The notes under the pieces are model-generated. The model ran no database searches and had not been told where the DNA came from. It saw only the letters and a list, made by a program, of their open reading frames with translations. Positions 1 to 12,100 of a DNA stretch of 64,000 nt are shown piece by piece. The DNA is taken from NCBI GenBank assembly GCA_946699065.1, contig CAMPDV010001451.1, positions 44,805 to 108,804 of the forward strand. Reading direction: 5' to 3'. Every line of letters starts with the position of its first letter. The first letter of the stretch is position 1. The translations under genes were made by a program, and so were the position numbers. This DNA is from Loxodes magnus. Taxonomy: Eukaryota; Ciliophora; Karyorelictea; Loxodida; Loxodidae.

Positions 1-1498
1 ATCTTTTTCACAGACTGTATTAATGCCTTCATTTGCAAGACATTTAAATTTCTTAGCTACATTTTATATCTAACTAAATTAAATTTTAAATATAAAGACT
101 TGAAAAATTAATTTTTTTCAATCTAATTCATGTAAAAATGTTAGAAATAGTGAATATTAGTAACAATATAAACCTTTTTAATCGATATTTTCAAACATCT
201 AAAAATAGCATAAATCCACAACTATTTTACACTTTATTTTTTATTTAAAATTATTTAATTTTGCGTTATCTGAGTTTACTATTATCGGATTTGCAGTTTC
301 CTAACCTTTTTATCTATTTTAAGCTATTAATTTAATCTATTATTCTACCATTTCAATTTAATTCATCTTATAATACATTTTTACATTTTATAATTTCTTA
401 AAAAAGGAAAATAATTAAAAAACAATTAATTTAGATAAATACTTCAGACTTTAAGCAGAGACAAATAAAAAAGGCTTTTATTGTTAGTATGAATGATCCT
501 ATTTTATTGGTATTACTAGCTGCAAGTTAAACTAATAAAAGCTGTAATAATAAGGAAGAATCTTAGATTAGGCTAACTTTAAGTTATTTATCTAGTAAAT
601 TGGTTAAACTTATCTAATTTTATCTATTTTAGATACTCTAAATAATTATCTTATTTATAGATTGTTGTCATTATTTAATAAATAAATGTACAATAGTATG
701 AAAATAAATTTAAGTTTTATAAATATAAGAAATAAGCTATAATCATAAGGCCTATCTATAGCTCATATAGTACTAAGAGAGCTTTTAAAATAAGAGTTTT
801 ATAAATTCTAAAACTTAGATAACTCTAATAATTAATCATTGAAAGGCTGAGGAAAAAAGATATAATAAATATCCAGTTCAAACTAGAATTAATTTGGCAA
901 ATCGAATACAATTTGAACTAGCATTAATATATAAATTTTACTAAAAAGAGAATGCTTCTTATTAAAAGTTAAAACTATTTTGCTTTAAACTTCTAGATAA
1001 TTATAATTTAGTAATGCATCTACAAGTGAAACTTTTAAAAGTTTGTCTAAATAATCAAAATTATGATTATTAAATTTTAACTCTAGCATTGATAATTTCA
1101 GGTAGCTTTACCAATTAAAAATTATCCACTTTTTATCTTTTATATTTCCATCTATTGACGTAAATTTATTTATTTTGCTGTTTTCTATTCTTTTGTATTA
1201 TTAATCTTAAAATTGGCCAGTTTCTAAAAGTGTATTGACCATTGCTTAACTAATTTTAAGCTTTTTTATTCGATAAAACTTTAATTGTTTAATATATGCC
1301 TCATATAGATAAAATCACTTAAGAGAGTGGTTAAAGTTATAAATCTGAAAACATTTATAAAAAGCCTTTTCTTTTGTTATAAGTACTTCAATTATAACTT
1401 TTTATACTCTCAGTATAAGCTAATATTTAATTATAAAGAATCAACTTTTTATTAAAATAATTCTAATTTTCTTTATAATATAAAAAAGAAATATTTTC
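1..1498. other. AT-rich stretch without recognised feature
   Basis: No motif, repeat or RNA gene was recognised here. Because all three stop codons are sense in this genome, the lack or presence of open frames says nothing. It may be upstream sequence of the coding-like tract that follows. Confidence 0.5.
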
Positions 1499-2335
1499 AT
1501 GTTAGATACATTTACATTGAAATTAGAAGATTTTAACTAACTAGGAAAGATAAATTTTTATTTCTCTTCTTTAAGATTTCATTTATTAAATATACTTAGC
1601 AGTATTATATAAGGTTAAGAGAATAAATTAAACTTATTTAAGCATAATGTTTATAATTTAGATTTATATCTTAAGGATTAAATGCAGCAAATCAGATTAA
1701 TACCCATAAGCACTAATATTTATTATCTTTTGAAGAAAGGGAAGTGGATGATAAAAATGATTCTTCTAAACTTTAAAATATCAGAATTTCTAATCCTAAT
1801 ACCTTTTATATAAATTATATTCTTTTTAGTGCTTTAGAGTCTCAATGAAAATTGATCCTTCTAAAAATAGTAATTGTTATAATATGATTATTTTTAATAA
1901 ACAGAGAGTAATAATTAATGATAACTCGGACTCACTTAATTGAATATACTTGCAATTAGTTTATCCTAGTGATATTTAAACTTCCAATTTTATGAGATTT
2001 GAACTTTTTTTTAATAAAAAAGCTATAAAAATTGAAAAAAACTTTATTCTATTTAAGTAAATTTTAAGATTTAATTTATAAGTCCAATCTCCTATTTTAT
2101 CATAACTATAGCGCTATATAGTATTTTCTTTCTTGTGAGATTATAATACATAAAATTTATTCCTTTGATTATATAACAAAGGGCATTAATATATTGATAA
2201 TGATATCATCTCAGATTAAACTAGAACTTGTCCAATCTTTTCTTTAATTAGTTAGCTCTTCATCGTTATTTAAAATTTCCTAGTGAATATAAAGAGATTT
2301 TTTATCTTACTAGATGAAGTTTCAAAAGATTAATC
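1499..2335 (+). CDS. Possible host gene fragment, function unknown
   Basis: A plausible ATG at 1,499 opens a frame beginning MLDTFTLKLEDFN. About 180 bases later a different plus-strand frame has the stronger coding look (acidic and polar run 'SFEEREVDDKNDSSKLQN' near 1,726-1,780, then 'NPNTFYINY'), and it stays coding-like to about 2,010. The change of frame suggests a small intron or an indel between them. No family is recognised. On its right it is directly abutted by the 3' side of a minus-strand LINE ORF1, so the gene may have been interrupted by that insertion. Openness alone is not evidence in this genome; the call rests on amino-acid composition only, and strand and extent are uncertain. 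Confidence 0.3.
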
Positions 2336-2342
2336 ATTAAAA

Positions 2343-3350
2343 TAACTGTTCGCCTTCCGGCTTAATTGAAGTTTAAATGTATAAAATCTCCGTTCCTTTT
2401 CTTTTTCCTTGACTTCTCTCTTTTATATAATCTGAGTTTATAATTTTTTTTCAGATTTTTCCATTTCCCGATGGGAAGAATTCTGTCGCTCGTTACTTCA
2501 GTTGCTATTAGTTAACACCCTTCCAGATATTCATTCTTATTTTTTTTATTGGGGACATTTCCGTCATAAATATCAAGTGCTGTTGCAAATGTAGCATCTT
2601 TTTCTTGCTCTTGTAAATTTCTTTTCTTGTTTCTCTATTTCCATTGGAGTTTCCTTAAGAAGGCTTCTACAGGTTTTCTTCTATTAATTTGAGCCTAGAA
2701 TCTAATTTTACTCAGTTTTTCTCATCTTGCTCTTGCATTACTCAAAATTTATTCTCTAAACTTGCACTTTGCTCATAAACTCCAACTTTAGTTCTTCGGT
2801 CTACCGTATGGACTTCATCATCATCTTCATGATTTATAAAATTCTGACTTAATACAAACATCTCTTCCTTCTGGGAGTTTAATTCCTCTTCAAATTTTTT
2901 TATGTTTCTAATAAGTTGATGAGTCAGCTGTTTCATCTACTCCGAGTCCATTTGTTCTATTTCAGTATTGTCTAAATAAAAGGTTATAGAATCTATATTG
3001 AATTATCATACTTTACCTTCTTCGTCATTTTTTATATTTTCGTTATTGTTTATATCGATTCAGTTGAGTGGCTTCTTTTTTCAATTTTCAATGGAGGTGT
3101 TGAGAGCTATGTTAACTTTTGTTCTGAATTTTTATCTCAATTCTTACTTGTACTTTGATGGGAGAGATCCGCTTTATTTTAATTTGTAAGAGTTAGTATT
3201 TTTTATAAGTTCTTCTAATCTATTAGATAGTTCTAGCTATTTTTATTAAGAATAGCGTTAAGTTGAAGAAGACGTGATGAGAATATGTGTTTCTGGTTTT
3301 CTTTCCTATTTTGATGAGGCGGTAAAAAAACCCTTCTTGAAGCCAGCCAT
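2343..3350 (-). CDS. LINE ORF1 relic: coiled coil plus CCHC zinc knuckle
   Basis: Reads leftwards from ATG at 3,350 (MAGFKKGFFTASS). The first ~220 residues are rich in Glu, Lys, Gln and Asn and look coiled-coil, e.g. 'IRNIKKFEEELNSQKEEM'. TGA is used for Trp inside it ('ENKFWVMQEQ', 'EKNWVKL'). The motif PMEIEKQEKK and the knuckle CYICNSTWYLWRKC (2,555-2,596, C-x2-C-x4-Y-x4-C, His replaced by Tyr) follow, but in a different frame from the coiled coil, so at least one indel lies near 2,660-2,700. Such coiled-coil plus CCHC proteins are the nucleic-acid-binding ORF1 of non-LTR retrotransposons. The closest relative in the window is the ORF1 relic at 47.0-47.5 kb; the copy at 52.0-52.9 kb is similar. 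No ORF2 was recognised immediately downstream (1-2.3 kb). Confidence 0.75.
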
Positions 3351-5070
3351 TTTATATTATTAAGTTTCAAAGGAAAAAAGTAAATTTATTTAAGGTTATT
3401 TTAAATTAATTTTCTATTTATATATTCATAAAGTAATTGATGGATTTATTTAAAGGATAACAGGAGACTTTAATTGCAATTGATAGTTAAATAAATTTAC
3501 TAATAAAAAGAAAAAAAACAGATTTAGATTATAACTAAATGGTGATGAAAATAAAATTTAGGCTAAGAAAGTTTTAGCTTAGGATAAATAAAACGGCAGA
3601 ATTGTAGTAATTATAGGTTTATATTGCAAGTCTAAATATGAGCATAATAATTTGATTCATTACTATTAATAAGAAATTATTAAATAATAAAATAAACTCT
3701 ATGTTCATAAATGACGGCAAAATCATGTCTAAACATACATGCTTTCAAACTAAACTGTAAATAATGATAATCTGTAGATGGCTTATAATAAAAAAAATAG
3801 AATATGAAACTAACTGAATTGAAATTACAAAGGCAGCTAATGCTTAATAAATGCATATAAGTGATTAAGAAAAATTCTAGATAAAAATAAAGCTAAACTA
3901 TTAATTTTATCTAATTTGGAAATAGTTTACAATCTCTTTATTTAAAACTAATTTTCTAACATTTTTTAATTTTAGTTGTAGTTTTAAAAATGAGATATTA
4001 GGCTTCATTATTAATATGTAATTGATTTACCAAAATTTATAAAATAATAAATTAATTAAAGGTCGCATATATAAGTTACTTGTGAAGATGTAGATCTCTT
4101 AATAAATAATCTAAGATAATAGAAACTATTTACAAAAATTTGGTGGCTCTTTGAGATATTTAGTTTCATATTTAAAATTAAATAGCATGCTACCTTTAAA
4201 AATTTAAAACTTTATATATATTTAGTAGGTATCTCTATTTAAAAGCTTAAAAACTGTTTATTTATAAAAGAAAAAGTTTATTCACATATTGTTAAGATCC
4301 ATTACCTTTAGTTAGAAACTTATTTACAGTCAATTAAAGACTCGGGCTTTTGATTGCAAGAGTTCTATGAATTTAGTTGATGGTTCTAAGGGATAACCGA
4401 ATTGATAGTTGTAGTTAGTTTTTAATAAAATTTGATGCTCTCTAATAAATATTTAATTAATCTGCATTTTCCTATTTAAATCTAAAGAAATTTAAGACCA
4501 TTCTCAATCATTTTTATTGTTTTTAAATATAAAAAATTTCAGTATTTTATCTTTTTATAATAGTAGAAATAGAATCTTAAAATCATACCGGCAATTTTAG
4601 TCATCTTAGGGTTTACAATTAATGTTCATGAGTAAAATATAATATTGTAACAATATGCCTAGATTTAGTTATATATTTAAAAATAGTTTAAATAACAATT
4701 GAAATTAAGTATATTCTTGCTAAATAAAAAAAGATATTAACAAAGTCCATATAATGAAAAGCATCTCATGGTGATAAAGTTAAAAAAATAAAACTTAGTA
4801 CTGGTAAAACAAAATTTTTTCTGAGATGAAGCATGTTTTTAAGGATTTAAAATGAATATTATTTTAAAAGAAATTTTTTAATTTTTAAATAATTAAAAAT
4901 TTATAAATTTCCAATACAGAAAAGTTAATTCACATCTATATAAACAAAAAATAATTAAAGCAATGGAAACTTAATCGTGCTAAATTATAAACTAAATATC
5001 TTTATATAAATAAAAAGAAAAAAAACTATTTTATAACTTTTCGAATCTAAAAAAAGACTTAAAAATGAAA
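3351..5070. other. AT-rich stretch without recognised feature
   Basis: Nothing identifiable was found between the 5' end of the LINE ORF1 relic and the short tandem repeat at 5.1 kb. Poly-A and poly-T runs are frequent. It could hold degraded retrotransposon sequence beyond recognition. Confidence 0.5.
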
Positions 5071-5075
5071 AAAAA

Positions 5076-5260
5076 ACTTTCAGTTCATTCCTAAATGTTT
5101 TAGTCCGACACACTAAAATCATATAGCTAAACACAGAGCAAATAAACTTTTAAGTCCTTTCCAAAAAATTTTAGTCTTTCCACTCAAATCATCACTCAGA
5201 GCAAAAAGTATTTTAGTCTGAACCACTCAATTCAGTATAAAACTCAGAGCAAAAAAAACT
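5076..5260. repeat. Short degenerate tandem repeat, about three units
   Basis: Units of roughly 50-75 bases share the order TTTTAGTC, then CACTNAAATCA or similar, then ACTCAGAGCAAA or ACACAGAGCAAA. The 'CAGAGCAAA' element ends each unit (about 5,133, 5,195 and 5,247). It lies at the 3' side of the minus-strand LINE fragment that follows and may be its tail or a separate minisatellite. Confidence 0.6.
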
Positions 5261-5269
5261 TTCAAAAAA

Positions 5270-6190
5270 TATCTCGGTCCTTATAATATTTATATAATCT
5301 TCAAGTTAATGTTTTTTCTTATATTTTTAATTATTTATTTCAAGATTTCTCCTGCATTTTGAAAAATTTCTGCTTTGACACCATCTTTACCTTAGGATTT
5401 TCTTTTTCTAGTTTATAGATTATTTCTGAATTTCTAAGCTTGTAAAAAGAGGTAATTTTAAAAACAACTGAATTAATTGTTTGTGAATGGTTTATTTTAT
5501 ATATTTCATCCTATTTCTATTTAAAATATCAATTTCTTCTGAACTTAAGCTTGAATGCTTATCAAAAAATTGATTCTCTCAATTTTCTATAAGTTATTAT
5601 TGTTCATTATAACTAAATTTCTTTTGATTACAAATTCTTACTTTATTAGTTTTTGCTCTTTTAAACATATTTTTGGGATTTTTTATCTCAAATTATTTTC
5701 CTTTTCTTTCTATTTTTTCCATTTTTAAATTTATGAAGATAATTTTTATACATTTTATTTTGCTACTATTTTGTTTGAAACTTACTAATTATCTTAATTT
5801 GATTAAGTTATTACTCTCGCTAAAAACTTGCTAATTTGTAATAATGTTTTGAATAATTTTATTGACCAAGTACAGCTTCCGCATCCCAATAGTAAGATTT
5901 TAAATAAATTGGTACTAAAGTTCGATGTTGTTTTATCCAGCTCTATGATTGAAAATGTTAAATTCTTGTAGATTTTAAATGATTAATTCATTTGCTATTA
6001 TAAAATCTAGAAGTATTTAAGTATTTTTACTTATTCGAGATTAGTTATTACCAAATCAAGGATCTGAAGCATTAAAGTCACCATAAAGAATAGTAGCAAG
6101 AATACTAAAGGCATTTAATTATAATTTATCTTACAGATAACTAACTTAATCAGATTTCTACTAAGGTTTTTATTCTCATTCTTAGTTCAA
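5270..6190 (-). mobile_element. LINE ORF2 relic: endonuclease and start of reverse transcriptase
   Basis: Read on the minus strand, 6,047-6,092 gives 'ILYGDFNASDPWFGN', the GDFN catalytic core of the APE-type endonuclease found in non-LTR retrotransposons, with TGA giving the Trp. Farther along, 5,338-5,402 gives 'KSQGKDGVKAEIFQNAGEIL', matching the first conserved box of LINE reverse transcriptase (KxPGxDGIxxE). The two boxes are in different frames and the catalytic palm region with the YADD box is not seen, so this is a broken, truncated copy ending near the tandem repeat at 5.1-5.3 kb. It belongs to the same broad family as the ORF2 pieces at 7.0-9.6 and 49.7-51.2 kb, but is a separate copy. 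Confidence 0.75.
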
Positions 6191-6238
6191 AATTAGAAAT
6201 TAACTTTATATCATTTAGAATTATTATATTATGATAAA

Positions 6239-6975
6239 ATGGCATCTAAGAAACAATAGACTTCTTCAGCAAATCCTAATAATTAACCAGACCTTTCTAA
6301 CGATTTTTATTTGCTACAATTGGGCAATTAGAAGCAAAAAAAGAAGTTTAAGACCTTAAATAAATAACCTAATCTCTAATGGTAACAATTAACAATTTTT
6401 TAAATGAATAAAATCTTTAGAAACAATAAAAGTAGCAGACATCTTCTTAAGAGATGGAAAGATATTTTAATCAAATCGAATAGAATTTAAGACAAAAGCT
6501 TGATCAGAGGATAATTAACTTGAGTAAATCCAAATTAATTATCGATCGGATCCAGAATCAAGAGAAGGGCAAAATTCGTCTTTCTCCTATTAGAAAATAG
6601 AAAAAATATGTTAATACTGTAAAAACACAAACATAAGGTAAATTAATGCTATATATTCAAAAGAAAATAATATTGTAAAGCAAAAAGAGGAATCCAAAAT
6701 CTATTTAAGATCTATTGAACACCAAACGGAAGACTATATTAAAAAAAGATTTTAACTTTACGTAGAAGCTCCAAAGATTACATATGCACGGAGACAATTT
6801 GAGATTTGATAAGAAGGATTTGATTTCCAAGCAGTAGCAAGAGGACAAAATAGACAATTTATAAGAATTTACGATCTGGAAAAACCAGATGAATACGACA
6901 TCGAAGATTTCTTATAAGAAAAAACTTTTACAAACTCTAATTTTGTGATTAACCAAAAAAAGTTTAAATCACTTT
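6239..6975 (+). CDS. LINE ORF1 relic, MASKKQQ type, with zinc-knuckle remnant
   Basis: ATG at 6,239 starts MASKKQQTSSANPN; the ORF1 relic at 51.8 kb begins MASKKQQNFEQN, so the start is shared by two copies. A coiled-coil-like Gln and Lys-rich part follows ('QEMERYFNQIEQNLRQKLDQ'), then the knuckle-like CQYCKN near 6,612. The C-terminal part 6,710-6,960 reads as one clean frame, with 'RRQFEIWQEGFDFQAVARG' and 'IRIYDLEKPDEYDIEDFL', and TGA for Trp. Frame changes between these parts show that the copy is damaged. It is transcribed opposite to the LINE ORF2 pieces on either side and is probably a separate insertion between them. Confidence 0.65.
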
Positions 6976-6989
6976 AATAAATTATGTTA

Positions 6990-8489
6990 TGTTATATTAT
7001 ATATTTATTAATTTTAAGATTTTAACTACTTATTTATATCCAAAATCATGTTTAATTCAAGTTCTAAGTTTGCTTTCTATTAATAAACTTATAAATATAG
7101 TTATCAAGTGTGCTCTTTTTCTGGAAAATAATTATAGATATTCTAATAAAAATTATTATTATAAATGCTCCTATCTGCATATAAAAAATCATCTTCAGTT
7201 AAAGTTTTATTTGTTTTAATTATTTATTTTTTCTGATTGCCTAATAAGAAAACTTCTTAAATAAATCTGTTTAATTACTATTTTCTTCTATGTTGGTGTT
7301 GTTAATATATATAATTTATTCTTTATTTGTAGTATGATTTATAAAATATTCTGATTGTAGTTTTAGATTCTTTTTTGCAAGCTTGAAGAATTCTTATTTA
7401 TTGAGTTAATCAGAGATTTTTACTATCTCAATATATTATTAATTAACCTTTATAACACAAGATAAAATTCCTACTAACATATTTGATAAAATCTATTTTT
7501 ACACCATCTGCTCCAGATGATTTAATATTGGTTAATCTCATTATGATTCTCAAAAAAATTTTAAAATTAATAAGGTCTAATTCTTACAAATAAGAAGCCT
7601 AATATTCTTTTATAAAAGTACATCTTCTGAAAATATTATCAATCTTTAAATTGCTGTTTTTTATTTCAATAATCTTTTGCATGTCGAAAATATTAATTTC
7701 CTAATTATTTTAGCAAATTAACTAAATCCTACTTGATCCATATACATATAGTTTCTTTTTCCCGAGTTTATAATTTTTCTTGCTTATTTAAACATTTTTT
7801 AAGGAGACTATTTCATTACTTTTCTGCTTTTTATAGCCTATATTTACTTATATTATTAGCAATTACGTTTATATCTATTAAATTTTTCTTATGCTAGTTA
7901 TATTACTTCCTAATTTAGTCATCCCTACTATATAATAGCATTTTATTGCTGATTAAGCTTATTTCGCATCTTTGAAACTATTTATTATCTTTCAAGGATG
8001 TCAATTATTGTTAATATTTTAGCATACTTATCCTAGAACATAGAGAATTTGAAGAATATAGTTATATTAATATTCTAAACTATCTTCTTCAATTGCTCAA
8101 ATCAGCTAAGCATCCAATAAATTTAGCCTAATATTCTTCCCTTATAACCTTATTTTAAAGTTTCAAGATCTTAAAGTTAATTCTAGAGCGAGTATTGGTG
8201 GATTTCTATTTAAGTTTTAAATATTTAACTATAATATTATTGGAAAATGATCTGTGTCAATCCCATTTGCAGGTAAAGTTACAAAGTAAAGAATTGATTC
8301 ATTTTAATACGGTAATTGGTTATAAAACAATAGTTGCAATAAGTTCTATGATTAGCCCAGTTTCTAAAAGTATCCAAATTTGCATCATTTATTTTTTATA
8401 AATCTTTCCCTTCAATAAAATCTTGTAATCTTAAAGTATTTTCTTATTAATTTTGCTTATTATTACTACCTTAACCATCTAGAGAGCAT
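6990..8489 (-). mobile_element. LINE ORF2 relic: endonuclease C-terminus and reverse transcriptase (continues at 9,370)
   Basis: On the minus strand, 8,233-8,270 gives 'ANGIDTDHFPIIL', the SDHxPI box that closes APE endonucleases; next comes 'RSWNFKIRL', a typical post-endonuclease motif with Trp from TGA. At 7,472-7,528, 'IKSSGADGVKIDFIKYVSRN' matches the GxDG box of LINE reverse transcriptase. 'FLYADRSI' near 7,167-7,190 could be a worn YADD box. The boxes lie in more than one frame, so the copy is broken. The endonuclease N-terminal part continues on the other side of the 850-bp insertion at 8,505-9,354 ('IIMGNFYAL' spans the insertion site). Confidence 0.75.
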
Positions 8490-8504
8490 AAAAATTTCCC
8501 ATTA
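8490..8504. repeat. Left target-site duplication (15 bp)
   Basis: AAAAATTTCCCATTA occurs here and again at 9,355-9,369, exactly flanking the 850-bp ORF1 element. Read on the minus strand this target encodes the GNF/GDF core of the older LINE endonuclease. Confidence 0.85.
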
Positions 8505-9354
8505 AAAAATGGAAAATTGCGCGGTAAAAACGAAATAGTCGATTCGTCTTTCTAGAAACTAAAATAGAAAAGCCAAAAGAAAGGCGGGCAAAGAAAAATA
8601 AAAGTAGATTACTACATCAGAATCCAGTTCTTCTTCCAAAGGTAAAGTGATGGTTGGAATGTAACAAGTAGAAGAATAAAAAAATGACCCATATTAAAAA
8701 CTCTAAAATTAATTCAAGCAAATGAAAAAATAAATTTCCCGATACGAAGAAACCATATATAACCAAAGCATATAAATAAGAGAACTTATGAGTAATATAT
8801 TTTCAGGATAATGAATTAACAATCTTAAGAAAATAACTAATATAAAAATCAATTAATAACAGAAGAATAATTGTGAAGATAATCTTAATCAAATTTGCCT
8901 GATAATCGAATAATGGAATTAGAAAAAACTCCAACTTAAATAAAAAAAGCAGAAATCTCATAATTGGAAATTTAAGATCAGAATATAATAAAAAGATTAG
9001 AAAAGATAGAAAACAAGATATTTATAAAAAATTAATCGAAATAAGAACTTAAACAATGTTGATACTGCAAATCAAGATTTCGTTTATTAAGGAAATGTAT
9101 AACCTGAAAAAAACTGAACGAAAAAGAACAAAACAGAACATGAACTTAAATTAACAAACTTTGAATTACATCAAATGGAATTTATAAGAGAAAAATATTT
9201 GCTGGATAGACGGGAAATTAACAGTGGCTACCTACCACTTAATCAAGAAGGTCGTGGTATCCATCCTCGTTAAGAAAATGGCAGTAAGTACCTGGTTGAG
9301 ATCCCAGAGAATGTTAAACCCCCTTTTTACATTTAGTTTATAATTAATTAATTA
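8505..9354 (+). mobile_element. ORF1-only retroelement inserted in an older LINE
   Basis: An 850-bp insertion bounded by a 15-bp target-site duplication. ATG lies at 8,509, four bases inside the left edge: MENCAVKTKQSIRLSRNQN, then a Ser-rich and coiled-coil region ('ESSSSSKGKVMVG', 'ISRYEETIYNQSIQIRELM'). 'MELEKTP', 'IIKRLEKIENK' and the knuckle CWYCKSRFRLLRKC (9,057-9,098, His replaced by Arg) follow in a second frame. The C-terminal part reads 'NKLWITSNGIYKRK' and 'PREC'. It ends in an AT-rich tail (TTTATAATTAATTAATTA) with no ORF2. The relic at 17.6-18.4 kb is its closest relative ('EESSSSSEGKVMVG', 'FIKRLENIENK'). Probably mobilised in trans by a LINE reverse transcriptase; the absence of ORF2 could also be ordinary 5' or internal loss. 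Confidence 0.8.
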
Positions 9355-9369
9355 AAAAATTTCCCATTA
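9355..9369. repeat. Right target-site duplication (15 bp)
   Basis: Second copy of AAAAATTTCCCATTA; see 8,490-8,504. Confidence 0.85.
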
Positions 9370-9600
9370 ATATTATTCCTTTATCTTCTATAACTCTAAT
9401 GATAATTTCTAAATTTTAATATATTTATTCTTTAAAGGCATATATTTTTTATTGATTGCATATAACATGTAAAATATATGTTATCAACTCAGTAAAAGAA
9501 ATCGATCGTCTTGTTCTCCAAAATCAAGTTTCAATTTAACCAGAGTCCAGCTCATCTCTAGCAAGGAACATAATCCAGCAGTTCTTGTACTTTAAATGTA
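9370..9600 (-). mobile_element. LINE endonuclease N-terminal part, split from 6,990-8,489
   Basis: Joining across the insertion on the minus strand runs from 'IIIRVIEDKGII' directly into 'MGNFYAL', which matches the usual 'iilGDFNA' core of APE endonuclease in position. Extent to the right is uncertain; no ORF1 for this LINE was recognised upstream. Confidence 0.5.
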
Positions 9601-9929
9601 ATTTTTATAATAAGTTCTATATCCATGATTTATATTGAAATAAAGCTTTAGTTTTGTCATTTTTCATTAATAGAAAATATATCAACTTATGTTATAGAGT
9701 AAACTGTTAAATACTGAATTATTTGGTGGATATTGAGTTCATATTACAGTGAGCTAATTGTATAATATTTACATTCTATCCTCCTTTAAGTTCAGGTCAT
9801 AAAGGCAAAGAAATTTTTGACTAATTTAGATTTATTTAAGAAGTAAGTTTGGAGCTAATCGTAATGTATTTTTAAAGCATGTTATAATGAATATAGTAAA
9901 AGAATCATATTTTTATAATAATTATCTAT

Positions 9930-12100
9930 CTATTTAATTGGTACTGAATTTCATCACATTTTGCATGATTTAATCTACAAAAAAAAATAATAACCCTATT
10001 TTCTAATTTTGTGGAGATTCTGCTTTTACTTTTGTTTTGATCATAAATATTGAATAAATAAATCACTTTTAACAATATACTTCTTTAATAGTTCTTCAAT
10101 ATTAATATTTTAAAGATAAAAATTATATTATGCTGAATTAAATATGCTTTTTTATTTTATCTGCCATTTTATGTTAGTATATTCTAATTTGTAAAAAAAG
10201 GTTTAATTTAATCATTCTTTATTATAAAATCTGGTGTATCTCTATTTTAATTTTATTTTTAATCATATTGTTCACTTAATTAAATAGTCAGGCTAGCTTA
10301 ATTTTACTTTAATATTAGAAAGTTGACTGAACCACTTATTCTTCCTCCTGCTTCTAAATTTTAGATATTCTTGCCCAAGCATCAAGTTTAAATTCAATTT
10401 TGCGCTTATAATTTTTGGTTAATTAAGAATATTTAATATTCAAAATATTAGAAGTTTTTGCTTTTAAATTCCTTTTATCTTGTTTTTATGACTCTTAAAA
10501 AGAAAGATCAAGTTATTAGAAAGTAATTTTAGGTTTAATTCCACGATCATTTTTTTTAATTTTTTTCAGTTTAAATTAGCTATTAAACTTCATTAATAAA
10601 AGATTAGGAAAAGATATTTATTGTTTCTTCTTTTGATTAATTTTAATTTTATTAGCACAATTTTTCTTTAGATTCTTAATCACAAGATTAATTAAATTTT
10701 TTGCAATGTGGTTAGTTAAAGTTTAAATTTCTAGCACAAATTAAGATTTATTGAAGTTTCACTCTCTTTTTATATTTTGTATAATTTTACATTCTTTTGT
10801 AGGATATTATTCTAATTACATTCCTATTTTCTTTTTAAATGATTAATCTCTATGTAAAATATAAAATTAATTAAAAATTGTTTAAATTTGAGTCATATTA
10901 GTTTAGCTCTACTAATATTTGAACGAATGTTAAATTTTTGATTGAAACAAATTTCCTTTTAGTTATTAATTAATCTTCAATAATTTTTTCTCTAATTTTT
11001 AACTGCTGCTGATGTAATTAAGATATAATTCTTGATAATCCTACATCAGATTCAGAAAATTTTTTTATTGAAAGCTAACTTAACAATAATTATCCTTTTG
11101 ATATACTTTTATTGATTTATTGTATCATCTAAACACTAAATTTAAGTTTAATTTGTTTATCTAAATTTTTAATTCCTTTTTAATCTTATTCTTAAAAAGT
11201 TGTTTAAAATAGAGCACAAAATTCTTAGTTATTGCTCAATTAAATCAAACTAATGTATTAATTATATTCTAGCAAGCTCTTAATTATTAATTATAATTAT
11301 AAGTTTTATTCAGAGTTCTATTTACTTATATTTTCATTTTATAAGCTTAATTCTATAGCATTATTTAATAAATTCAATATTATTTAGTTAACTATTATAT
11401 TTATTGTTGTAGTTGTCTCTGATAATTGTTTTTTTAACTATGCTTCACTATTTATTTCTTAATCAGAAATATTTTTAAGTTAAAATTAATTTCTGTCTAA
11501 AGTATTGAATTACAATTCAATATAGATATTTTTAATTTAATTCTATTGATTATTTGAATATATATCTTTAGTCATCTTATATTTTCTAAGATATCTATCT
11601 CTTTAGATTATTCTATATCTTAGTCATAAATATCTTTTAAAGATATTTTTTAAATCTGAGTTAGTTATAGAGGCGGAAAATTAGTTTTTTGTTTATAGAA
11701 GTACTTCTATTATTTTAAGTTTTCTACAAATAATGTCCACGTTTTAGAACTATACTAAGTTATTTTAAAAGAATACGGAGGAATTTTTTTATTAGTTATT
11801 AGTTATAGTTCCTAAATAAATTTCTTAATAAGTTCATAATTTCTTTAACTCTCTATATTTAAAACTAGTCATATATTCCTTTAATGTATAAAATACCTGC
11901 CTATGCTAATCCTTTTAGACAGCAGCTTCTTTATTTTTAAATAAAGAAGTAATCAATAAGAATAAATTCTTGTGATTTGATTTCTTTTTCCATTTTTTTA
12001 ATTTATTTAGTTAAGATTCTTTTAGCTATTTCTTTATTTATTTCCGTTACTTTTAATTTAACTTTAATATTTTGAACTTGCTATTTACTTTATGAATAAT
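9930..12100 (-). CDS. Probable Gln-rich coiled-coil protein
   Basis: A minus-strand frame holds a strongly protein-like, charged, Gln-rich sequence for about 500 codons from ~12,050 to ~10,520, e.g. 'NKEAAVQKDQHRQVFYTLKE', 'KKFSESDVGLSRIISQLHQQ', 'LKIREKIIEDQLITKRK', 'LNQYDSNLNNF'. I checked that points at 11,740, 11,044, 11,011, 10,711 and 10,591 share the frame. From ~10,500 to ~9,935 the good sequence is in another frame ('KRKIEFKLDAWARISKIQKQ', 'MADKIKKHIQFS'), suggesting an intron or a frameshift near 10.45-10.55 kb. A possible start is the ATG reading MEKEIKSQEFILIDY near 11,990, itself in a different frame. No family is recognised; such proteins in ciliates are often cytoskeletal. The strand is also supported by purine excess on the minus strand. 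Confidence 0.5.
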
